From contig NZ_SSNI01000030.1 of the NCBI RefSeq assembly GCF_010015475.1, positions 19,261 through 83,260 on the forward strand: a stretch of DNA of 64,000 nt, in the 5' to 3' direction. Positions 17,092 through 24,340 of this stretch are shown piece by piece. The position numbers and the translations under genes are program-made. The notes under the pieces are model-generated. The model was not told the origin of the DNA, searched no databases, and saw nothing but the letters and a program-made list of their open reading frames with translations. Each line of letters starts with the position of its first letter. Position 1 is the stretch's first letter. The DNA comes from Pontibacter pamirensis (GTDB lineage: Bacteria; Bacteroidota; Bacteroidia; Cytophagales; Hymenobacteraceae).

Positions 17092-19146
17092 TTAAGCTAC
17101 TGCTACTTTTTTGGCGGGTTCTTCTTGGATATTTTTAGATGATATAGTGAATGGCACCTTTATTCCTCTGTTCTCGCAGAGCCACTGGTACAGCTTAGCT
17201 ACCCCTTCCTGCACATTGTGCTTGGAGTACCAGCCGGTGGCTTCCTGGAACTTGCGCGTGTCCGACACATAATAGTGCTGGTCGCCCGGCCGCCAGTCGC
17301 CGAACCTGAGCTGCACTTCTTTGCCCCGGTACCTGCCGATTGTTTTCAGCAGTTCCAGCAAGCTTACTGTGTTCTCTGTGCCGCCTCCTATATTGAATGC
17401 CTGCCCGGAGATATGTTCGATGTGCTTGTGTGCCAACAGAAAAGCATCCACCAGGTCCTCCACAAAAAGAATATCACGCACCTGCTTTCCATCGCCGTAT
17501 ATGTTGATTGGTTGGCCTTCGATGGCCCGGATGGCAAAGTGGGCTACCCAGCCCTGGTCTTCGTTGCCATACTGATGCGGCCCGTAGATGCAGCTCATCC
17601 GAAACACCGCCATCGGCAGGTTATAGGTGCGGGCATAGTCTACCACATACTGGTCGGCGGCGCCTTTAGAGCAGCCGTAGGGACTGTGAAAGTCCAGCGG
17701 GCGCTTTTCACTGATGCCGTTTTCCTTTATTTCTTTATCTGAAGGGTAGTAGCGGGACCCGTTGGAGATGAACTCCACGTCTTCGAGGCCGCCGTATACT
17801 TTGTTTGTGGAGGTAAACACCAGCGGTGGCGGGTTGTCCTGCTCGCGTATAGCTTCCAGCACATTCATGACACCACGCGCATTAATTTCGAAGTCATTCA
17901 TGGGCAGGTCCAGCGAGGTGGTCACTGCTACCTGGGCAGCGAAGTGATATACCGCCTCAGCACGCTGCATTACATAGCGCACCGTCTGCAGGTTACGGAT
18001 GTCGCCGACGTATATCTCCAGATTCTCCGGGTAGTTCTCGTGCAGCCACTGCAGGTTCTGCTCCACGCCATCGCGGGAAAGGCTGTCGAACACCATCACG
18101 CGTTTTCCTTCAGACAGCAGCCGCTTAGCCAGGTTAGTACCCACAAAGCCCGCTCCACCCGTTATAAGGGTATAAGGCGCAGTATTCTCGTGGATGGTGC
18201 GCGTGATATGCGTTAAGTTCTCCAGTTGCTCCAGGCCATGTTTGGCCCACAAACGGTACAGCAGTTTGGAGCTGCCGTCGGAACGTTTGAGGCCAAAATG
18301 ATACTCCCTGTCATCTAAATGAAAGCCTCCCACAGTGGGGTGTTTGGCATTCAAGTCGTAGGCACCATACCAGTATACCCTGGTTGCATCTGCCTTCAGC
18401 ACTTCTTTGAACTCCTGCACCTGCTTCAGCTCATCGTGCTGCCAGGTAGAGAAGCCAGCCTCCGTTATCCAGAGTTCGGCTGTGCAGTTGTTCTGGTCCA
18501 GCACCTCACGCACCGCTTTGATGTTTTCATCCCATCCGTCCCACATCTGGTCGAACACAAACGGGAAGCCATGTATACCTACCGCATCGATATGCTCCAT
18601 CACACCGCGCTCAAACATCATTTGCAGCCAGTTCGGGTCTATTGGGCTCATACCGCCCAGCAGGGTCTTCTTGCCCAATTGCTTGCACCAGTAAGCAGCG
18701 CCGCCCACCATCTCCGCGAACTTGTTCCAGCCGTAGTCCAGCGTAAAGTCATACTCTATCTGGTTGTTGGGTTCGTTCCAAAGCTCCACCCACTCAAAAT
18801 GCTCCCCCATGTCCTTGATGAACACGTCCAGAAAGTCAGCGTAAGCCTTCTTGTCTCTTGGCGGGGAAGAGGTGCGTGGTTTCTCGCCCAGGGAAGGCGG
18901 TGTGTATAGGAAGCATGGCAGCACGTTTAATTCTTTTGCGAGAGTAGGTATAAGCCAGTTATACCACCCTTTGCCCTCTGGTGTATAGTAATCAGCCCAC
19001 GATACGCCTGTTCTGAGCTCTGTTACGCCCAGTTCCTTCAAGTCGGCGAGCACCTGCTTTACGCGCTCATGCTCTCCTACCCGGAACCATTCCACTATTC
19101 CGACTTTGGGGAGTGACTTTTCGTTTTTAGCGTTCTTTATTTTCAT
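17092..19146 (-). CDS. Fusion of a GH-A-like barrel with a CDP-paratose-2-epimerase-like SDR
   Basis: This 684-residue protein joins two enzymes. Residues about 10-310 look like a clan GH-A glycoside hydrolase barrel (GH39/GH5-like): acid/base Glu125 in WNEPN and nucleophile Glu229 in WITEAGFS are both present. Residues about 324-670 are an extended short-chain dehydrogenase with GGAGFVG (330-336), STNKVYG (446-452) and YGCSK (Tyr490, Lys494). The run FHSPYGCSKGAADQY strongly resembles CDP-paratose/tyvelose 2-epimerase. There is no signal peptide, so the barrel is cytoplasmic, which is odd for a hydrolase. Possible roles are remodelling or transglycosylation of an internal glycoside. It lies in the middle of the operon, 1 base from the next gene. 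Confidence 0.88.
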   Translation of the reverse strand: MKIKNAKNEKSLPKVGIVEWFRVGEHERVKQVLADLKELGVTELRTGVSWADYYTPEGKGWYNWLIPTLAKELNVLPCFLYTPPSLGEKPRTSSPPRDKKAYADFLDVFIKDMGEHFEWVELWNEPNNQIEYDFTLDYGWNKFAEMVGGAAYWCKQLGKKTLLGGMSPIDPNWLQMMFERGVMEHIDAVGIHGFPFVFDQMWDGWDENIKAVREVLDQNNCTAELWITEAGFSTWQHDELKQVQEFKEVLKADATRVYWYGAYDLNAKHPTVGGFHLDDREYHFGLKRSDGSSKLLYRLWAKHGLEQLENLTHITRTIHENTAPYTLITGGAGFVGTNLAKRLLSEGKRVMVFDSLSRDGVEQNLQWLHENYPENLEIYVGDIRNLQTVRYVMQRAEAVYHFAAQVAVTTSLDLPMNDFEINARGVMNVLEAIREQDNPPPLVFTSTNKVYGGLEDVEFISNGSRYYPSDKEIKENGISEKRPLDFHSPYGCSKGAADQYVVDYARTYNLPMAVFRMSCIYGPHQYGNEDQGWVAHFAIRAIEGQPINIYGDGKQVRDILFVEDLVDAFLLAHKHIEHISGQAFNIGGGTENTVSLLELLKTIGRYRGKEVQLRFGDWRPGDQHYYVSDTRKFQEATGWYSKHNVQEGVAKLYQWLCENRGIKVPFTISSKNIQEEPAKKVAVA

Positions 19147-19198
19147 AGTGATGAGAATCCTTTTTAATAAATCAGAAAATGGGTGCTTTAGTTTTAGC

Positions 19199-20332
19199 TC
19201 AGACAGTTAAACCGCGCGCAGCCAGTTCGGCACTTGCCTCATTCACCCTGTCATACGCAATCTGCCCTTCGAGCCAGTTAGCCAGTTCTTCCAGCCCATT
19301 GTTGAACTCTACCTGCGGATAAAAACCAAGTACCTCATTTGCCAGGGAGATGTCGGCATAGCAGTGGCGGATATCGCCTACCCTGTATTTGCCTGTTACC
19401 TCCGGCTTCAGGTGCGTCTTGTCCATGACAGTGGCCAGCCGCTCCGCTATCTCCTGTATGGTATAGTTGTTTCCGCTGCCCACGTTAAAGACTTTACCAG
19501 TAGCTTCTTCCTTCTCCATGGCCAATCGGCAAGCCAACGCCACATCGCGCACATGCACAAAGTCACGCTGTTGATATCCGTCTTCGAAAATCATGGGAGA
19601 ATTGTTATTTAAAAGTCGGGAGGCGAAAATAGCCAGCACCCCGGTGTAAGGGTTTGATAATGCCTGGCGCGTACCGTACACGTTAAAGAAACGCATGGCC
19701 ACCGTTGGGATGTTGTAGGCCCTGCCCACCATCAGGCAAAGGCGCTCCTGGTCGTATTTAGACAGGGCGTATACGGAAGATAATGATGGAATCTTAGATT
19801 CGGGTGTAGGAATCGGCTGCAAAGGCTGGCCTTTGTCATATAACTCCCAATCGGCGGCTTTTAATTGCTCCAGCGGTCGCTCCTGCGCGGTTACCAGTTC
19901 ACCATTCAAGCTTTTACAGAGGCCTTCTCCATAGATACTCATGCTGCTGGCTACCACCAGCTTCTTTACAGGGTGCTTGATGAGTGCCTCCAGGAGCACG
20001 GCTGTGCCCATGTTATTTACATCGGTGTATTCCTTTATCTCATACATACTCTGGCCAACACCAACCATCGCGGCAAAATGGAAAACATATTCCACCCCCT
20101 CCAGTGCCTTGTCCACGTCTTCGCGGTTGCGCACATCACCTATCACCAACTCTACGTCCTCGTGCAGGTATTCGGGTCTTTTGCAGTCTTTGCCATGCAC
20201 CTGCTCGCTCAGGTTATCCAGTGCTCTTACCTCATACCCCTGGCTCAGCAACTCATCTGCCAGGTGCGACCCAATAAAACCAGCACCTCCGGTTATCAAT
20301 ACTTTGCTTTTCATAGTCTGTTGTTCTTTCAT
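19199..20332 (-). CDS. NAD-dependent nucleotide-sugar epimerase/dehydratase
   Basis: This protein of about 377 residues is an extended SDR with GGAGFIGSHLADELL at the N-terminus, GDVRNREDVDKAL, HFAAMVGVGQS, a catalytic SSMS segment and YALSK (Tyr-x3-Lys). The C-terminal part has GYQQRDFVHVRDVA and FNVGSGNNYTI, typical of UDP-glucose/dTDP-sugar 4-epimerases. It should supply an epimerised sugar nucleotide to the glycosyltransferases. I chose the Met at 20332 (MKEQQTMKSK); 20314 (MKSKVLITGG) and 20350 are alternatives in the same frame. It is the first gene of the operon, 52 bases before the fusion gene. The 5' region 20351-20494 has no clear promoter motif. Confidence 0.9.
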   Translation of the reverse strand: MKEQQTMKSKVLITGGAGFIGSHLADELLSQGYEVRALDNLSEQVHGKDCKRPEYLHEDVELVIGDVRNREDVDKALEGVEYVFHFAAMVGVGQSMYEIKEYTDVNNMGTAVLLEALIKHPVKKLVVASSMSIYGEGLCKSLNGELVTAQERPLEQLKAADWELYDKGQPLQPIPTPESKIPSLSSVYALSKYDQERLCLMVGRAYNIPTVAMRFFNVYGTRQALSNPYTGVLAIFASRLLNNNSPMIFEDGYQQRDFVHVRDVALACRLAMEKEEATGKVFNVGSGNNYTIQEIAERLATVMDKTHLKPEVTGKYRVGDIRHCYADISLANEVLGFYPQVEFNNGLEELANWLEGQIAYDRVNEASAELAARGLTV

Positions 20333-20494
20333 GGTATGTAACAGATCCAAGTGTCCGGACTAAAGACTTCAGATCTGTTTATTCTTTTGCTAAACTTATA
20401 ATATCCTTTGTACCCCCTCCTTGCTTTTGAAGACCGGTACAAAAAGTATTTAAAGCATTCTTTTTGTTTACACCTTTTACTTTCTGCACATAAT

Positions 20495-21199
20495 TTAAAA
20501 AGGCTGTGCCGTTGGTCTTATGGTGATGTTGTTCAATGACACACCCGGAGGTTTACTTAAGGCATACAACACAGCATCTGCCACATCATCAGCAGAAATA
20601 GAACCGTACCCGATGTCTTCTGCTGTGTGGAACCCGGAAACAGTATTCTTAAAGAAGGTAGTATCAGTCACTCCTGGCGCCACTATTGTCACCCTTACGG
20701 CCGGCAGCACCTCCTGGCGCAGCGTTTCGGCCACCACCTCTAAAGCAGATTTAGTGGCGGCATATACACCACCATAAGGGTAAGCCTGTCCCGCCGAAAC
20801 AGACGACACCAGCACCACATCGCCATGCCCCGCCTCCAGCATGCCTGGCACAAAGGCACGGATCAGCCGCAGGACACCCATCAGGTTGGTGTCTATAATT
20901 TGCCGCCATTTCTCTGGGTCTCCTTCCGTCAGCTTCTCATGAATGCCACGCCCTGCACTGCAAATAAGTATATCCGGTGTGCCAAGCTTTTCCTGCACAC
21001 CGGCAAAGAGTGCATCCACAGCGTGTGCCGCTGTTACGTCGCAGGTAAAAGGGTAAACGTTTGATGACAGGTCAGAAGGCGGTTGCAGGTCAGCTACAGC
21101 AGTTACAACATCGGCCAAAGACAATCTCTCAACAATGGCCCGGCCTATGCCTGATCCACCTCCGCTCACTACTGCTTTTTTGCCTTTTAACTGCTGCAC
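20495..21199 (-). CDS. Short-chain dehydrogenase/reductase (classical SDR)
   Basis: This 234-residue oxidoreductase has the cofactor loop SGGGSGIGRAI, the NAG-type motif as CSAGRGIH, catalytic Ser in VLVSSVSAG and the YAATK Tyr-Lys pair, then VTIVAPGVTDTTFF. An acidic residue after the second strand (VADLQ) suggests NAD preference. The substrate is unknown. It is on the same strand as the glycoconjugate operon but 162 bases upstream of it, so it may be a separate unit. Confidence 0.9.
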   Translation of the reverse strand: MQQLKGKKAVVSGGGSGIGRAIVERLSLADVVTAVADLQPPSDLSSNVYPFTCDVTAAHAVDALFAGVQEKLGTPDILICSAGRGIHEKLTEGDPEKWRQIIDTNLMGVLRLIRAFVPGMLEAGHGDVVLVSSVSAGQAYPYGGVYAATKSALEVVAETLRQEVLPAVRVTIVAPGVTDTTFFKNTVSGFHTAEDIGYGSISADDVADAVLYALSKPPGVSLNNITIRPTAQPF

Positions 21200-21459
21200 T
21201 CTGCTTGTATAATTCTGCTCCTTATATAGAAATAATTGTATCCTTCGCTAGCTTGCTAGAACGTAGTTGAGGCAAGTAGGGTTGTAGATGCTGCTCAAGG
21301 CCTATATAAAAACAGCTGTATTTTTGGCTAACTATTCAATTTTTCAAGGCTTTGCTGCCTCCATAAAAATGCATCGCTCGGTCCTGTTTCTATAGCCGAA
21401 TTTTTCGAAGTGGCGCACTTATACTACCTTGCTGTTTACAACAAGTGTATAGCACCAAA

Positions 21460-22059
21460 ATGAACTTTGAACAGGTACCCCTTCTGGAGGATGCACGCGT
21501 GCTGCTACGCCCTTTTCACCCCTCAGACACAGCGGCTCTTCGTACTATTGCCTTTGATGAGGAAATCTGGCGCTATATGATTACGCGCATCAGTAACGAG
21601 CAGGAACTGGAGGCTTGGATACAGACTGCCACCAATGGCTACCAACTCGGCACACGCTATACCTTTATGATAGAGGACAAAGTCACTGGTAAGCTGGCTG
21701 GCAGCACTAGCTATGGCAATATCTCGGTACCTGATAAACGCCTGGAGATTGGCTGGACCTGGCTAAGCGGGGAATACAGGGGCAGCGGACTGAACAGACA
21801 CTGTAAGTTTCTGCTGCTGCGCTATGCTTTTGAGGTACTGCAGATGGAGCGGGTAGAGCTAAAAGGAGATGCGCTGAATATGCGTTCCCGCAAAGCCATG
21901 CTCAAAATCGGGGCTACGGAAGAGGGCATCCTGCGCAGCCACACCCTGATGCACGACGGCCGCCGCCGCGACACTATCTACTACAGCATCCTGCGGCCCG
22001 AGTGGGAGCAAATCAAAAGCACCATCTTCAAAGACCCGGCAGCACCCCTGCAGGCATAA
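21460..22059 (+). CDS. GNAT acetyltransferase, RimJ/RimL type
   Basis: This 199-residue N-acetyltransferase has LRPFHPSDTAAL at the start, GSTSYGNISVPDKRLEIGWT in the middle, the acetyl-CoA loop near YRGSGLNRHCKFLLLRYAFE, and the family-typical VELKGDALNMRSRKAMLKIG. Such proteins acetylate protein N-termini or small amines; the substrate here is unknown. ATG at 21460 is preferred to the GTG at 21445, which would only add five residues. A TATTTTTG element at 21319-21326 could be its promoter but is distant. Confidence 0.88.
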   Translation: MNFEQVPLLEDARVLLRPFHPSDTAALRTIAFDEEIWRYMITRISNEQELEAWIQTATNGYQLGTRYTFMIEDKVTGKLAGSTSYGNISVPDKRLEIGWTWLSGEYRGSGLNRHCKFLLLRYAFEVLQMERVELKGDALNMRSRKAMLKIGATEEGILRSHTLMHDGRRRDTIYYSILRPEWEQIKSTIFKDPAAPLQA

Positions 22060-22163
22060 GCAGACAGTACAAGGGCCTTGGCTGTAAGCCTATACATTGC
22101 TTTTTCGTATACCTGTATAACCTATATATTACATAGTATAGAGAACCGCAAATAGCCAGGCAT

Positions 22164-22766
22164 TTGGAGACGCAACCGCACAGACCTCACTTACCCAAAC
22201 GGATATTCCTGATACGACACGCGCGGCCGGAGGTAGCTGCAAAAGGCTTCTTCAGCGCAGCAGCAGCCAGCCGGTATATTTCCGACTACGATGCCGCCCA
22301 GGTAGAGGAATTCGTGCTGCAGCATGAGTCAATTCCCTATAAAGAAATCAAGGCTGTATACTGCAGCACCCTCATCCGCTCCCAACTTACGGCCAAAGCT
22401 ATTTTCGGAGAGCAGGTGCTTCTGAAGGTGAAACACGAGTTTCGGGAGTTTGAACGGAAAATATTCTCTCTGCCATTCCTGCGACTGCCTATAAAGCTGT
22501 GGTTAGTTTCTGCCCGCATCCTCTGGTTTATGGGAATCAACAGCAAAGGCATCGAGACGTTTAAAGCAGCGAGGTGGCGGGCCAGGAAATGTGCGGAGCT
22601 ACTGGCGGAAGATGCCCATGAAAATGCCACCACCGTGCTGGTAGCACACGGCCTGCTGAACTATTTTATTCGGAGAGAGTTGAAACAAATGGGATGGCAC
22701 CAGACAGTGAAGGGCGGAAGCGGTTTTGTCAGCCTGAATGTGATGGAGAAGCGTGTAAGGCAGTAG
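22164..22766 (+). CDS. Histidine phosphatase-family protein
   Basis: This 200-residue protein has the phosphohistidine motif as FLIRHARPE near residue 17 and a second histidine in LVAHGLLNYFIRREL, the layout of the phosphoglycerate-mutase-like superfamily. The usual RHG glycine is replaced by Ala. Only TTG at 22164 gives a full N-terminus, because a stop lies just upstream and no internal Met comes before the catalytic motif. The substrate is unknown. It follows the GNAT gene by 104 bases and ends at a strong bidirectional terminator. Confidence 0.82.
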   Translation: METQPHRPHLPKRIFLIRHARPEVAAKGFFSAAAASRYISDYDAAQVEEFVLQHESIPYKEIKAVYCSTLIRSQLTAKAIFGEQVLLKVKHEFREFERKIFSLPFLRLPIKLWLVSARILWFMGINSKGIETFKAARWRARKCAELLAEDAHENATTVLVAHGLLNYFIRRELKQMGWHQTVKGGSGFVSLNVMEKRVRQ

Positions 22767-22793
22767 CTTTACCTAAACGTTTTTTGTATGAAA

Positions 22794-22829
22794 AAAGCGC
22801 CTTTACTGCTATGGCAGTAAAGGCGCTTT
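22794..22829. terminator. Bidirectional terminator between convergent genes
   Basis: AAAGCGCCTTTACTGC pairs perfectly over 16 bp across a 4-base loop, with A- and T-rich flanks on both sides. It serves the phosphatase gene and the SusCD operon. Confidence 0.85.
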
Positions 22830-22882
22830 AAATTTTGCTTTTGCTGTTCTGGCACTGCCAGATTTAGGCTAAGCGGGTATGA

Positions 22883-24322
22883 TTAGTAACCGCTTGTTTG
22901 CTGGCCGCTAAGATTCTCATTTGCATCAATCTCAGCCTGCGGAATAGGCCATGCCCACTCGCGTGCATCTGGCGCTAACGTACAGTTCGTAACAGGAGAA
23001 GGGCAATCCTCGCGCACCAGGTTACGGGTGGTTCTCTTTATATCAAACCATCTGTGGCCTTCTACAAATAGCTCTTTACGTCTTTCGAGTGCAATCGCAT
23101 TCAGCAAATCCTCACCTAGCAATACAACAGGAACGTAACCCTCAATTCTAGCGTCCCGAAGTGTATTCAGATCTTCTAGGGCACCTGCCATATCATCCTG
23201 CATCGCTCTCGCCTCCGCTCGGATCAGGTACATTTCGCCGGTTCTAAACACTTTCCAGTTTACTAAGTTGTCCTGGGCTGTACCACGGGTCACAAACTTA
23301 TTCACAATCACTCTTTCATTTTCTCCACGGGTTCTTGTGCTGAAATATGATGGGAATCTGATGTCATCTTCCATATCATACTCCTCCACTAACTCTTCAG
23401 AAGGTCTGAAGCGGTTACGGTTAGAAGGGGCATTAAACACACCACCTGAAGGAGTACCTTCACCTGCATTAAAGGAAATAGCCCAGATTACTTCATCATC
23501 CGTTGCATCCATCCAGATATCCGCAAACTCGCCTCTGCTAGCTAAAGGTATTTCCTCAATCACCAATGTAGCATATTCCTCAGCAGCCGCATACTGTTCT
23601 GCATACAGGTTTACCCGGGCCAAAATGGCTCTTGTTACTGTCTGGTCAATATAAGCTCTGTTAGAAGCATTGATATCTCTGTCAACATTTTCCAAAAGCG
23701 TTTCTGCTTCCTGAAGGTCTCTTAAGATATTATCATATGTCTCACTTACAGTTAAACGGCTTGGCATTTCCTCCGGATCCACCGTTGTCTTATAAGGCAC
23801 CCCCAAGGCAGTTGAGTTTCTGTCGAAGCTTTCGCCCCAGTAGCGCAGCAGGTCAAAGTGTACCATGCCCCGGATTGCCAGCGCCTGCCCTTTAAGTCTG
23901 TTCACTCTTTCAGCATCTTCATCAGAAAACTGCTCAATATTATTTAGCACCAGGTTGGCATTGTTGATTACAGAATAAGCAGCAAGCCAGGCAATCGCAA
24001 TATCAGACTCATCGGCTGTATATACCCAGTTTGACTGGTTAGCCCAGTTTCCGAGGTCCTCATTTGTCTGCACCAGGTTATCAGACATCATGTCCGGCAA
24101 AGTTGACCATGTGCCGGTGGTTTGTCCACCGCTTGCAAAATAGCCTACCTGGCGGAATGCGGCATAAGCTCCGGTTAAGGCAAACTCATAACCATCCAAA
24201 TCGGTGAAAACCTGACCAGGCTCTCTTGAAAATTCCGGCTCCACCTCAATTATATCTTCACAGGCAGATAGCCCCAAAGCACAGCATAGTCCTATACCTA
24301 AAAATATTCGTTGAATCTTCAT
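22883..24322 (-). CDS. SusD/RagB-family nutrient-binding lipoprotein
   Basis: This 479-residue surface lipoprotein has a signal peptide with lipobox (LGLSAC, Cys near 21) followed by acidic residues (EDIIEVEPE) that favour outer-membrane export. The helical body shows RLKGQALAIRGMVHFDLLRY and the C-terminal ERRKELFVEGHRWFDIKRT and WPIPQAEIDAN, all hallmarks of SusD/RagB proteins that lid the SusC channel. It is encoded 18 bases after the SusC partner. No carbohydrate enzyme or peptidase lies next to it, so the imported substrate is not predictable. Confidence 0.96.
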   Translation of the reverse strand: MKIQRIFLGIGLCCALGLSACEDIIEVEPEFSREPGQVFTDLDGYEFALTGAYAAFRQVGYFASGGQTTGTWSTLPDMMSDNLVQTNEDLGNWANQSNWVYTADESDIAIAWLAAYSVINNANLVLNNIEQFSDEDAERVNRLKGQALAIRGMVHFDLLRYWGESFDRNSTALGVPYKTTVDPEEMPSRLTVSETYDNILRDLQEAETLLENVDRDINASNRAYIDQTVTRAILARVNLYAEQYAAAEEYATLVIEEIPLASRGEFADIWMDATDDEVIWAISFNAGEGTPSGGVFNAPSNRNRFRPSEELVEEYDMEDDIRFPSYFSTRTRGENERVIVNKFVTRGTAQDNLVNWKVFRTGEMYLIRAEARAMQDDMAGALEDLNTLRDARIEGYVPVVLLGEDLLNAIALERRKELFVEGHRWFDIKRTTRNLVREDCPSPVTNCTLAPDAREWAWPIPQAEIDANENLSGQQTSGY

Positions 24323-24340
24323 TTTTTAAATTTTTATTAA

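Noticed and set aside
18319..18909. 196-codon plus-strand frame opposite the fusion gene
   Set aside because: It is antisense to the GH-like domain with its conserved glutamates and has no domain of its own.
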